Part shown: one piece after another, positions 56,837 to 64,000 of the stretch
How the letters are laid out: each line of letters opens with the position of its first letter
Numbering within the stretch: position 1 is the first letter of the stretch
Assembly (NCBI GenBank): GCA_015055835.1
Contig: SVHJ01000001.1
Span: 98,116-162,115, forward strand
Reading direction: 5' to 3'
Source of the DNA: Clostridiales bacterium
Lineage (GTDB): Bacteria; Bacillota; Clostridia; Christensenellales; Borkfalkiaceae
Length of the DNA stretch: 64,000 nt
Translations under genes and position numbers: made by a program
Notes under the pieces: generated by a model
Told to the model about the DNA's origin: nothing
The model's database searches: none
What the model saw: the letters and a program-made list of their open reading frames with translations, nothing else

Positions 56837-56888
56837 GTGTTTTGCAAAGCAAAAAAATTAAAACTCAAACTAGTGCTTTGCAAAACAC
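56837..56888. repeat. 15-bp perfect inverted repeat
   Basis: GTGTTTTGCAAAGCA (56837-56851) and its exact inverse (56874-56888), 22 bases apart, inside the toxin-side intergenic region. It resembles the ends of a small mobile element or a regulatory hairpin. Confidence 0.65.
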
Positions 56889-56901
56889 TTCGGTCAGCCA
56901 C

Positions 56902-56930
56902 TAAAAACGGTGGGTGTCCACCGTTTTTTT
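56902..56930. terminator. Strong bidirectional hairpin
   Basis: Stem AAACGGTGG/CCACCGTTT, loop GTGT, T-run on both sides. Confidence 0.8.
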
Positions 56931-56962
56931 AACGTTCTCGTTCAAATCCCCCTTACAAACTC

Positions 56963-57015
56963 ACACAAAACAAAAAACCTAAACCAAAAAATGGTTTAGG
57001 TTTTTCGTGGCGGAG
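56963..57015. repeat. Right 53-bp direct repeat: terminator plus tRNA-Ser 3' end
   Basis: Pairs with 55806-55858. Here it is joined to the intact tRNA-Ser and acts as its terminator. Confidence 0.85.
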
Positions 57016-57099
57016 AAAGAGGGATTTGAACCCTCGCTACGGTTACCCCGTACTACTCCCTTAGCAGGGGAGCCCCTTCAGCCTCTTGGGTATTTCTCC
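57008..57099 (-). tRNA. tRNA-Ser(GCU)
   Basis: 92 bases with CCA encoded. Acceptor stem GGAGAAA/TTTCTCC with discriminator G, anticodon arm CTCCCCTGCTAAGGGAG giving anticodon GCT, long variable arm (TACGG/CCGTA) and T arm GAGGGTTCAAATCCCTC. Reads AGU/AGC serine codons. Transcribed from a promoter about 210 bases upstream, through a degenerate tRNA-Ser 5' fragment. Confidence 0.97.
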
Positions 57100-57116
57100 A
57101 TAAATGCTAAAATTTA
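57091..57116. repeat. tRNA-Ser 5' end and flank, repeated at 57265-57290
   Basis: 26-bp direct repeat, 25 of 26 identical to 57265-57290, made of the first 9 tRNA bases and 17 upstream bases. It points to duplication of the tRNA start, 174 bases apart. Confidence 0.8.
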
Positions 57117-57244
57117 GTTTGTTATTAAGTTTTTGCTCCTCTGCTAAGGGTTCCCGAAGCAGGGGGACGATGCGTTAAACAAACAGTTAATAACTGTTTG
57201 TAGCCAAAGTCGTGAACAAGTTATACTTGGAACTGGCACGGCAG

Positions 57245-57273
57245 TGACCTTCAGCGATTTAAAGTATTTCTCC
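57245..57273 (-). pseudogene. Degenerate tRNA-Ser 5' fragment
   Basis: Begins GGAGAAATAC like the intact tRNA and again matches at GCTGAAGG, but the D-arm and the rest have diverged and no 3' half follows. It lies just behind the promoter. It may be the old first copy of a duplicated tRNA. Confidence 0.65.
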
Positions 57274-57306
57274 ATAAATGCTGAAATTTATTATCAATGC
57301 TAAATT

Positions 57307-57335
57307 AGTGTAGCACAAATATTTGTAAATGTCAA
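57307..57335 (-). promoter_or_regulatory. Promoter of the tRNA-Ser locus
   Basis: Minus-strand TTGACA, 17-bp spacer, TACACT. The start would lie about 25 bases before the 5' tRNA fragment. Confidence 0.72.
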
Positions 57336-57372
57336 AATATTTTTTTATTTTTAACGCTAAAAAGCAAAAAAA

Positions 57373-58209
57373 TTATAAATTTTGCTCGATTTCATTCTCT
57401 TTATCCCCTTCTTTTGATTTTACGCCTATATAAACTACTTTATCAATAGGTAAATAATAATCTTTTCTTATAAGTTTTTTAACCGTCTTTCCGTTTTTAG
57501 TTATCTTTAAGTATCCAACACTCTTTTCCCCCTCTTTGCCAAAAGAAACTATCTTTTTCTCCCCCTCAAGAAGATTATATTCCCCTTTATCATCAAAAAT
57601 TTCCTTTACGCTAGGAGATATTTTTTGTACTACTTCACTTTCCCTTTCAATTTTTTTATCAAGCCTTTCGCCATAAATTTCTATTTTAATTTTATTATCT
57701 TTAACAAACGCCCTTATAACCACCGGGCTACTGGTATTGTTTATAACTTTTAAGTCTGCGTAGCCATAACTCACCATAGCGTCAAAAGAGGGCATAACGT
57801 AGTTTACAGCCAAAGTATGTCTATGACATTCAGTAACCTCTAAATCGGCTAAAATAAAGGCGTTATAAAGTGTTGTTGAAACTTGGCACACGCCACCACC
57901 AACACCCTCTGTAAATTCCCCGTTTAAGATTGTTGTTGCCTTTTTATACCCTCTTTTCTCCGTTCTTTCGCCAACTGCTTTGTTGAAAGAAAACTCGCCC
58001 ATAACGTCAATAAAAGTCTTATCCAGGCTTTTTACGGCAAGCGAAATATTATGCGTTCGTTCTTTTTTACTAGTGTCAAATGAAGTATAAAAAGAACTTC
58101 TTAAAGTATAGCCTTGTTTTTTAATAACGTAAGGGGTAAACGCCATATTAGTTGGCATTATTAAAAGAACTAGTATTACAAAAACAAAACCTCTAAGTCT
58201 TTTTAACAT
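57373..58209 (-). CDS. VanW-family protein
   Basis: 278 residues from the inner ATG, giving a clean signal peptide (MLKRLRGFVFVILVLLIMP); the longer start would overlap a terminator. VanW domain GEFSFNKAVGERTEKRGYKKATTILNGEFTEGVGGGVCQVSTTLYNA and a C-terminal G5-like domain. Exported, cell-wall associated; VanW function is unknown and resistance is not implied. Follows the DUF4185 gene. Confidence 0.88.
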   Translation of the reverse strand: MLKRLRGFVFVILVLLIMPTNMAFTPYVIKKQGYTLRSSFYTSFDTSKKERTHNISLAVKSLDKTFIDVMGEFSFNKAVGERTEKRGYKKATTILNGEFTEGVGGGVCQVSTTLYNAFILADLEVTECHRHTLAVNYVMPSFDAMVSYGYADLKVINNTSSPVVIRAFVKDNKIKIEIYGERLDKKIERESEVVQKISPSVKEIFDDKGEYNLLEGEKKIVSFGKEGEKSVGYLKITKNGKTVKKLIRKDYYLPIDKVVYIGVKSKEGDKENEIEQNL

Positions 58210-58216
58210 ATAAAAA

Positions 58217-58243
58217 GTATGCGTAAAATATAAAAAAGCATAC
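58217..58243. repeat. Inverted repeat GTATGC/GCATAC before VanW gene
   Basis: Six-base arms 15 bases apart immediately upstream of the VanW start. It could be a weak operator; no Shine-Dalgarno is seen here. Confidence 0.35.
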
Positions 58244-58246
58244 AAA

Positions 58247-58277
58247 AAAAGGCTTTTGGTATTAACCAAAAACCTTT
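58247..58277 (-). terminator. Terminator after DUF4185 gene
   Basis: Stem AAAGGNTTTTGGT/ACCAAAANCCTTT, then T-rich on the minus strand. Confidence 0.75.
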
Positions 58278-58282
58278 AACTT

Positions 58283-59563
58283 CTATTCAAGTTCAACTTT
58301 TAATAAGATTGAATTGTAAACAGGGTTTGTTATAGAAATAATTAGGTAAAAAATCTTTCCCTTTTCTTCCGTGTACTTTTCGTGAACGAAAGCAGAATAG
58401 AAAACGGAATTTGGTCTTGTAAATACCCAATCAACGCCCATAAAAGAATGATGTTCTCCGTCCTTTGTAAACAATGATTTATCGAAAATTTGATGATATT
58501 CGCCATAATTACCCCAAGGCACGTCAGAAAGTCTAAATCCAACTGAGTTGTCGTAAATTTTATCACCGTTTTCATCAACTTTTGCCGGTCTAAAGTAAAC
58601 GTACATCCACTTGCCTAAATATTCATTATACATAACCGACATATTAGAAGTAGGCTCGTTTTCATTGCTTTCTAAAATATAACCAACGGTATCGTTGTTA
58701 ATAGCCTTTAAGCCCTCGTAACCCTTAACCCAAATAGGTTTACCTCTCTTATCGTTGCCAGTATAATACTCGTGTTCGCTAAACTTTTCAATATCTTCAT
58801 ATTTTACCCTTGCAACCTTAACACCGTTATGACGGCCAGCCTTTCGACCAAAAATATAAACGTAACCGTCTTTGCCGTCAACAGGATAACATTGGGCAAA
58901 ATAAGGGGCTTCTCTCTCCTCAGCCCTGTCAATAACGTCGTCCGTGTCATTTCCCCAGTAGTCCCAAGTTGCAGAATATTTTGCATATTCAAAATGCTCG
59001 TCAGTCGTTGAATTAAACCAAGTTAAATCAGGCACTCTTTCAAAGGTTTTACAGTTATCAGTTGACTTTAACACCCCTTGATAGTTAACGTACCAAGTAC
59101 CAGGTTGCCCCCACGTTCTAATTGATTCGTAATAAACGTAAACAACCCCGTTAACCTCAATACCACCTTGTGGAATTTTCGTTCTTTCTTTTAACTCTTC
59201 TCTAGGACAGTGTTTACCTTCTGAAACGGCAGTTGCGTAAGCCGTGTTTTTATCAGAAAACCAACCGTCAAAAGTTAGACCGTCAGATAAATCATAATCT
59301 TTTGAATAACTCATAACGCTACTACGCCACTTAGTAATACCACTACCACGAGGTCCAAAAGTATCGCCAAATAGTAAATACATAGTATCATTTTTGGAAT
59401 TATAAAAAGGAACGCCAAGGTCAGTACCATAAACTTCAGCATCTAAAAATTTTGTGTGGTTTTTACAATCCACTATAACTTCAGGGTCGCTTAACTCTTT
59501 TCTTGAGTACATTCTACCTGTCAAGAACTCAACGCCCTCTACTTTATTCACAAGCTTGTCCAT
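58283..59563 (-). CDS. DUF4185 (GH183-like) protein without signal peptide
   Basis: 426 residues from the ATG that AGGAG precedes by 6 bases; an upstream ATG overlaps that site and is not used. One domain: GTDLG (about 46-50), LFGDTF (about 64-69), WRSSV, VPDLTWFNS, NMSVMYNEYLGKWMYVYF and HSFMGVDWVF. DUF4185 defines CAZy GH183 endo-D-arabinanases. No export signal, so it probably works inside the cell. Closest relative in the window is the protein at 62595-63881; both share an identical upstream region. Confidence 0.88.
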   Translation of the reverse strand: MDKLVNKVEGVEFLTGRMYSRKELSDPEVIVDCKNHTKFLDAEVYGTDLGVPFYNSKNDTMYLLFGDTFGPRGSGITKWRSSVMSYSKDYDLSDGLTFDGWFSDKNTAYATAVSEGKHCPREELKERTKIPQGGIEVNGVVYVYYESIRTWGQPGTWYVNYQGVLKSTDNCKTFERVPDLTWFNSTTDEHFEYAKYSATWDYWGNDTDDVIDRAEEREAPYFAQCYPVDGKDGYVYIFGRKAGRHNGVKVARVKYEDIEKFSEHEYYTGNDKRGKPIWVKGYEGLKAINNDTVGYILESNENEPTSNMSVMYNEYLGKWMYVYFRPAKVDENGDKIYDNSVGFRLSDVPWGNYGEYHQIFDKSLFTKDGEHHSFMGVDWVFTRPNSVFYSAFVHEKYTEEKGKIFYLIISITNPVYNSILLKVELE

Positions 59564-59682
59564 AAATTCTCCTATCTTTAGCATTATTTAAATAACTTAT
59601 TTATTATATAATATTTTAAAGATTTTTTCAACCCAAATTGTCTTTAAAAAAAAGAAAAAGATGAGAAATCATCTTTTTCTTT
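59557..59682. repeat. 126-bp direct repeat upstream of DUF4185 gene, copy 1
   Basis: Identical base for base to 63875-64000, covering the start codon region, RBS, promoter and the terminator of the preceding gene. The second copy runs into the window edge and may be longer. Confidence 0.92.
59603..59631 (-). promoter_or_regulatory. Promoter of DUF4185 gene 58283-59563
   Basis: Minus-strand TTGAAA, 17-bp spacer, TATAAT. Duplicated at 63921-63949. Confidence 0.75.
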
Positions 59683-59690
59683 TTTTATAA
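59652..59690 (-). terminator. Terminator after surface protein gene
   Basis: Stem AGAAAAAGATGA/TCATCTTTTTCT with a 4-base loop and T-run. Confidence 0.85.
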
Positions 59691-59698
59691 GTTAATTC

Positions 59699-60718
59699 TT
59701 AGTGTTTTTTCTTTAATACAACAATGCTACCTGCAAGTAATACGCTTGCAAGAACTGCGCTAGTTGCAGTAATTACAGAGCCACAGCCAGTTTCAATAAC
59801 AACGTCAGTACCACCTTTAACAGGAGTATCTGCTACAGTTGAGTTGTAAACGTTAACTACAACTATGTAGTCTAAACCTTTAACTGTAATTGCTAAACTC
59901 TTAGCGCCTGGTTTTAAGGTTTGTAAGAATTCTTTTTTGAAAGTGATTGACTTGCCGTCATCTGCAATAACGTAGTTAGCCAAATCTACAACCTTAACGT
60001 TATCTGGGTCACTCCAGTTATCAATCTTTGTGATAGTGTGTCCTTTTAGGTCGCAACTAACAACTAAGTCTTCGTTCTTACTTGCATCATAGTCATACTT
60101 TTCAGTAAATTCAGGCGTTCCAACTTTTGTTAAAGAAACTTCTTTTACGTCAAAGTATTCGCCAGCATCTGTGAAAGTGAAGAACCAAATTGAATTACTA
60201 ACGTACTTTGTTTCAATTACAACTTCTGAAGTCGTCCAGTCAGTATAATTAGCAGGGTTAGCACTCTTTAGAACAAATTGTTTGTCAGCAGTATGTTGTG
60301 CGTTACCGTCCCAAATTCTACCAACGAAACCTCTGTTCTTGTCTTTGAAATTTAAGCCATCGCTAAATCTATAAGTAATAGTAAGTTTAAACTTTGTGAT
60401 AGGTTGGTTTTCTCTTGGAATACAAGATAGTGCTACGAAACTAGAGCCACTTGAAGTTGCTCTTGCGAACTTTACGCCCTCTTCTTCCATAATTTCAACT
60501 TTACCAGAACCTTGTAATCCAACCTTTGAGAAGATACCACTATTAACTGCGATATAAGCACCTGCGCTAGTAGACGTTTGACCAACAGTTATATTTTCGA
60601 ACTTATAAGTTCCAACGTCTTCCCAAACTTCTGCTGCAGAAGCCATCATAGTAGTACTAAAAAGAGTAGTACAAATTAATGCTATTAAGGTAAATAAAAC
60701 TAAAAATCTTTTTTTCAT
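59699..60718 (-). CDS. Surface protein with jelly-roll, X2-like domain and C-terminal anchor helix
   Basis: 339 residues. Signal peptide (about 1-28, ends SAAE). Residues about 35-205 look like a CBM-type jelly roll (YKFENITVGQTSTSAGAYIAV, DWTTSEVVIE). Residues about 235-300 hold an X2-like Ig domain (DDGKSITFKKEFLQTLKPGAKSLAITV). Ends with a helix and KKKH (about 312-336), a membrane anchor without LPXTG. Follows the lipoprotein DUF4185 gene at 13 bases, so it may help bind its substrate. Confidence 0.72.
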   Translation of the reverse strand: MKKRFLVLFTLIALICTTLFSTTMMASAAEVWEDVGTYKFENITVGQTSTSAGAYIAVNSGIFSKVGLQGSGKVEIMEEEGVKFARATSSGSSFVALSCIPRENQPITKFKLTITYRFSDGLNFKDKNRGFVGRIWDGNAQHTADKQFVLKSANPANYTDWTTSEVVIETKYVSNSIWFFTFTDAGEYFDVKEVSLTKVGTPEFTEKYDYDASKNEDLVVSCDLKGHTITKIDNWSDPDNVKVVDLANYVIADDGKSITFKKEFLQTLKPGAKSLAITVKGLDYIVVVNVYNSTVADTPVKGGTDVVIETGCGSVITATSAVLASVLLAGSIVVLKKKH

Positions 60719-60731
60719 TTTTCTTTCCCTC

Positions 60732-62279
60732 CTAGTTTAACGTTACTTTCATAAGGCAAGAGTTGTAAACTCCTTCAAGAGTTAGAATAAAGTAGAACAC
60801 TCTACCACCTAATTCTTGATACTTTTCGTGTGCGAAACCTGCATAGAACTTAACTTTCTTTTTGCCCATGTTAAAGCTTGCAGCATCGTCGCCGTTAAAT
60901 TGAGCATAACCCTTTTCTAAGTAGTCATAACCTCTAAATACGAAGTCACCGTCAGGTCCGTCAGGTAAGAAGAAATCTTGTTCTAACACCTTATGGAATT
61001 CGCCGTAGTTACCCCAAACTGTATCAGAAAGTCTAAATCCGATAGAAATTGGGTAATATTCGCCACCAGTAGCAGCTAACTTAGTAGGTCTAAAGTAGAA
61101 TAGCATCCACTTTCCTAAATATTCGTTCCACATAACTGACATATTAGATGCAGGTTCGTTTTTGCCACTTGCTAAAACAAAACCAACTTCGTCGTTGTTA
61201 ATTGCTTTTAAGCCTTCAGTACCCTTCTTCCAGATAGGTTGGTTAGGGTTGTTACCTCTGTTACCACAGAAATATTCGTATTCATCAAATTTTTCGATAT
61301 TTTCGTAAGCAACTCTTGCAACTTTGATACCGTTTTGACGACCACTTCTTCTACCGAAAACGTAAACGTATCCGTCTTTACCGTCAATTGGGTAACATTG
61401 AGAAAAATATGGAGCAACTCTTTCTTCAGCGTTAGGAATTTTAGCTTTTGCTTCTGCTAAAATTTGTGGAGTAATGTCTGCTTCAGTTTCAATACCCATA
61501 TAAGTTGCTTCATCCCAATCTTCTGCTGCTGAATATAAAGCATAATTAAAGTAATCAGTTTTGCTAGCAGTTGGGAACCAAGTTAAGTCGTGTACTCTTT
61601 CAAAAGTTTGACAGTTGTCAGTTGACTTAATAACACCTTGGTAGTTAACCTTCCAAGTACCACCAGCACCGAAATATCTGATTGATTCATAATAAATATA
61701 TACGTTACCGTTAAGTTCAATTGCACCTTGTGGAATTTTAGTTCCTTCAACACCAGTTGCTACACAAATAGATCTATCCCAGTGTTTACCTTCGATAACT
61801 GCTTCGGCTTGGTCTGAACCACCTCTCCACCAGTCGTCGTAAGTTAAACCGTCTGCTAGGTTATAGTCCTTACTAATAGCCATAACGCTACTACGCCAGT
61901 TAGAACCTCTATCTTGACCGTCAGGGGTTTGAGCACGACCAGTACCATAAGTATCACCGTAAAGAATATACATTGTATTATTCTTACTGTTATAGAATGG
62001 AATACCAAGGTCAGTACCACCAACGTCGTCATTCATAAACTTTGTGTGATTTCTTGAATCGTAACGGAATGTTGCGCCACTATCACTAACAGCATAAGGG
62101 TTATCGCCAGTAATAAGTTCAACGCCGTCAACACTCATAATATAACTATCTCTAGTATATTTACTAAGTCTTGTTTCGTCTATCCCTTGAGGTGCTGGAG
62201 TAGAGCAACCAACAACGGCAAAACCCATCACTAAGCAAAGCGATAAAGCTAGTGCTTTTACGTGTTTTTTCATTTTCAT
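60732..62279 (-). CDS. Lipoprotein DUF4185 (GH183-like) protein
   Basis: 515 residues. Lipobox VVGCS with Cys25, so exported and lipid-anchored. DUF4185 domain from about 55: GGTDLGIPFYNSKNNTMYILYGDTYG, NWRSSVMAIS, VHDLTWFPTASK and NMSVMWNEYLGKWMLFYF. An insertion (about 260-290) with EADITPQILAEAKAKIP lies in the middle. Operon with the surface protein downstream. Start may be the second ATG (codon 3), which has better RBS spacing. Confidence 0.9.
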   Translation of the reverse strand: MKMKKHVKALALSLCLVMGFAVVGCSTPAPQGIDETRLSKYTRDSYIMSVDGVELITGDNPYAVSDSGATFRYDSRNHTKFMNDDVGGTDLGIPFYNSKNNTMYILYGDTYGTGRAQTPDGQDRGSNWRSSVMAISKDYNLADGLTYDDWWRGGSDQAEAVIEGKHWDRSICVATGVEGTKIPQGAIELNGNVYIYYESIRYFGAGGTWKVNYQGVIKSTDNCQTFERVHDLTWFPTASKTDYFNYALYSAAEDWDEATYMGIETEADITPQILAEAKAKIPNAEERVAPYFSQCYPIDGKDGYVYVFGRRSGRQNGIKVARVAYENIEKFDEYEYFCGNRGNNPNQPIWKKGTEGLKAINNDEVGFVLASGKNEPASNMSVMWNEYLGKWMLFYFRPTKLAATGGEYYPISIGFRLSDTVWGNYGEFHKVLEQDFFLPDGPDGDFVFRGYDYLEKGYAQFNGDDAASFNMGKKKVKFYAGFAHEKYQELGGRVFYFILTLEGVYNSCLMKVTLN

Positions 62280-62360
62280 TTTCTCCTTCTATTTATTTTT
62301 ATTTATACATACAGTTATTATATCATAAAAAAATGATATATTTTAAATAATTTTACCAAT

Positions 62361-62401
62361 TGACAAGATTTGTTAAATAATGATGACAAGATTTGTTAAA
62401 T
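62361..62401. repeat. 18-bp direct repeat, 23-bp period
   Basis: Two identical copies of TGACAAGATTTGTTAAAT, about two helical turns apart, upstream of the lipoprotein gene. The spacing suggests binding of a regulator on one face of the DNA. Confidence 0.75.
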
Positions 62402-62547
62402 TTATAAACACCCACAATATTCAGTAAAATACTAATAAAAACGGCTATTATATGTTTTTTTATTTAATAGGACAGTTGTCATTTTGGCTTTTTGGTTATT
62501 AACCTTATTAATTAAAATACTTATTCTTTTTTAATAAAAATATAAGC

Positions 62548-62582
62548 AAAAAAGCTTTCAGCAATTTTGCCAAAAGCTTTTT
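62548..62582 (-). terminator. Terminator after DUF4185 gene 62595-63881
   Basis: Stem AAAAAGCTTT/AAAGCTTTTT with a 14-base loop; T-rich on the minus strand. Confidence 0.7.
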
Positions 62583-62594
62583 ATTTTTTATTAA

Positions 62595-63881
62595 TTATTC
62601 AAGTTCAACTTTCACCAAAACGGTATTGTAAATAGGGTTAGTTATTGAAACTATTAGATAGAAAATTTTTCCGTTTTCTTCTTGGAATTTTTCGTGTCCA
62701 CAAGCGCCATAGAATACTGAGTTAGGTCTTTTAAATACCCAATCAACACCGATAAAAGAGTGATGTTCTCCGTCCTTTGTAAACAATGATTTATCGAAAA
62801 TTTGATGATATTCGCCATAATTACCCCAAATAGTATCTGATAGTCTAAAGCCCATAGAATTATCGTAAATTTTATTACCTTCTTCATCAAATTTTGCAGG
62901 TCTAAAGTAAACGAACATCCACTTTTTCAAGTACTCATTCCACATAACGGTCATATTAGAAGTAGGTTCGTTTTCGTTAGTTGCTAAAATAAAACCAACC
63001 GTGTCGTTGTTAATAGCCTTCAATCCCTCGTAACCCTTTATCCAAATAGGTTCTCCGTTATCGTCGTTACCACAGTAATATTCGTGCTCAGCAAACTTTT
63101 CAATATCCTCATATTTTACCCTTGCAACCTTAACACCCGTGTGACGACCTGGCTTTCTACCAAATATATAAATATATCCGTCCTTACCGTCAGTAGGAAT
63201 ACATTGTGCAAAATAAGGGTTTTCTCTTTCCTTTGCCCTATCAATCTTAACGTCGGTTGGGTTTCCCCAGTAATCCCACGTTGCAGTTTCATAAGCGTAA
63301 TCAAAAAATTCGTCGGTAGTTGAAGGGAACCAAGTTAAATCGTGTACTCTTTCCCACGTTTTACAGTTATCGGTTGATTTAAAAACACCTTCGTAATTAA
63401 CGTACCACGTACCAGGCGTACCCCAAGTTCTAATTGCCTCACAATAAACGTAACAAGTTCCGTTTACTTCAATACCTGCTTGGTGAATTTTAGTTCTTTC
63501 TTTTAACTCTTCTCTAGGGAAGTGTTTGCCGTCAGAAACTGCACGCGCATATCCGTCGTTTTTTCCTTCCGTGTACCAACCGTCAAATTCAAAACCATTA
63601 GACAAATTCTTATAATCTCTACTATACGCTAAAGTGTTTGAACGCCATCTAGTAAGTCCAGAACCACGTTCACCAAAAGTATCACCAAAAATCACGTACA
63701 TATTATCATCTTTGGAGTTATAAAAAAGAGCGCCAAGGTCAGTACCCCAAACGTCTGCCTCAGGAAATTTACGATGGTTTCTAGTATCAATTATCTTTTC
63801 TTCATCAGTAAGTTCTTTTCTTGAATATATTCTACCCGTTAAGAACTCAACGCCCTCAACCTTTTTAACAAGTTTGTCCAT
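62595..63881 (-). CDS. DUF4185 (GH183-like) protein without signal peptide
   Basis: 428 residues; start chosen after AGGAGA, as in its paralogue at 58283-59563. Same motifs: GTDLGALFYNSKDDNMYVIFGDTFGERGSG, RWRSNTLAYS, VHDLTWFPSTT, NMTVMWNEYLKKWMFVYF and HSFIGVDWVF. The two proteins are similar over their whole length and share an identical 126-bp upstream region, so this is a recent duplication. No export signal. Confidence 0.88.
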   Translation of the reverse strand: MDKLVKKVEGVEFLTGRIYSRKELTDEEKIIDTRNHRKFPEADVWGTDLGALFYNSKDDNMYVIFGDTFGERGSGLTRWRSNTLAYSRDYKNLSNGFEFDGWYTEGKNDGYARAVSDGKHFPREELKERTKIHQAGIEVNGTCYVYCEAIRTWGTPGTWYVNYEGVFKSTDNCKTWERVHDLTWFPSTTDEFFDYAYETATWDYWGNPTDVKIDRAKERENPYFAQCIPTDGKDGYIYIFGRKPGRHTGVKVARVKYEDIEKFAEHEYYCGNDDNGEPIWIKGYEGLKAINNDTVGFILATNENEPTSNMTVMWNEYLKKWMFVYFRPAKFDEEGNKIYDNSMGFRLSDTIWGNYGEYHQIFDKSLFTKDGEHHSFIGVDWVFKRPNSVFYGACGHEKFQEENGKIFYLIVSITNPIYNTVLVKVELE

Positions 63882-64000
63882 AAATTCTCCTATCTTTAGC
63901 ATTATTTAAATAACTTATTTATTATATAATATTTTAAAGATTTTTTCAACCCAAATTGTCTTTAAAAAAAAGAAAAAGATGAGAAATCATCTTTTTCTTT
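63875..64000. repeat. 126-bp direct repeat, copy 2, runs to window edge
   Basis: Identical to 59557-59682. Contains the same promoter (63921-63949) and the hairpin of the neighbouring gene (about 63970-64000), which suggests that another surface-protein gene lies just outside the window. Confidence 0.9.

Larger units (their letters stand above)
62280..62594. other. Regulatory intergenic region of DUF4185 lipoprotein gene
   Basis: Holds an 18-bp perfect direct repeat (TGACAAGATTTGTTAAAT at 62361-62378 and 62384-62401, 23-base period), a small palindrome ATATCAT/ATGATAT next to a TATAAT-like box (62323-62328) and the terminator of the next gene. No coding potential seen. Confidence 0.65.

Noticed and set aside
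57136..57156. Plus-strand sequence CTCTGCTAAGGG resembling the tRNA-Ser anticodon arm
   Set aside because: Only the anticodon-arm part matches and no acceptor or T-arm follows on that strand; likely part of a hairpin, though an inverted tRNA relic cannot be excluded.
57117..57264. Structured RNA behind the tRNA promoter considered as SRP RNA, tmRNA or RNase P
   Set aside because: None of the conserved cores (such as the SRP GGAAG tetraloop region) could be found.
57373..58209. VanW protein considered as a glycopeptide resistance gene
   Set aside because: No vanHAX or vanRS genes nearby; VanW-domain proteins are common in Clostridia and do not imply resistance.

Overview
The window looks like chromosomal DNA of an AT-rich, low-GC Gram-positive bacterium of the Clostridia, probably an uncultured gut lineage. 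The evidence is the Firmicutes order rpsO-pnp-ylxY-M16 peptidase, a SCIFF ranthipeptide with its radical SAM maturase beside secDF, infC-rpmI-rplT with an AUU-started infC, a gerA-type spore germination operon, sigma-A promoters with 16-17 bp spacers, strong AGGAGG ribosome binding sites and no outer-membrane genes. The standard genetic code fits throughout. The exact genus cannot be read from the sequence.

Layout. 1-24.4 kb is mostly core genome on the minus strand: M16 peptidase (partial), ylxY, pnp, rpsO, hemZ, a metallo-beta-lactamase-fold hydrolase, relA/spoT, recJ, secF, secD, SCIFF maturase and SCIFF peptide, a polyamine ABC operon headed by an XRE-cupin regulator, a repeat-bearing lipoprotein, rho, an ATP-grasp ligase and a flavoprotein. 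24.4-28.0 kb holds a small membrane protein, a large secreted DUF4185 protein and a divergent XRE regulator sharing palindromic operators with it. 28.0-39.8 kb is core again: yajC, tgt, queA, ruvBAC, an HtrA-like protease, yebC, an rRNA methyltransferase, the infC operon and an amino-acid ABC transporter. 40.1-44.5 kb (plus strand) is a spore germination operon. 44.5-55.7 kb mixes small regulators, membrane proteins, a GH172-type DUF2961 enzyme, an NhaC antiporter with a cysteine-rich N-terminal insert, MATE, a tyrosine phosphatase and a SulP transporter. 55.8-57.3 kb is a tRNA-Ser(GCU) locus with repeated tRNA fragments and terminators around a MuF-like toxin/immunity pair. 57.4-64.0 kb carries a VanW protein and three further DUF4185 proteins with a surface-anchored jelly-roll-like protein.

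The most interesting reading is that four DUF4185 proteins (the domain of CAZy family GH183, endo-D-arabinanases) and one DUF2961 protein (the domain of GH172, which includes exo-D-arabinofuranosidases) occur in one 40-kb stretch. Together they could make a kit for attacking D-arabinan or other furanoside polymers. The second is the tRNA-Ser locus, where 53-bp near-identical direct repeats made of tRNA 3' end plus terminator bracket a toxin/immunity cassette. Smaller points are the NhaC protein with six CxxC motifs, terminator-bracketed XRE modules, likely leaderless genes, and a hairpin that hides the ribosome binding site of the gene after yajC.
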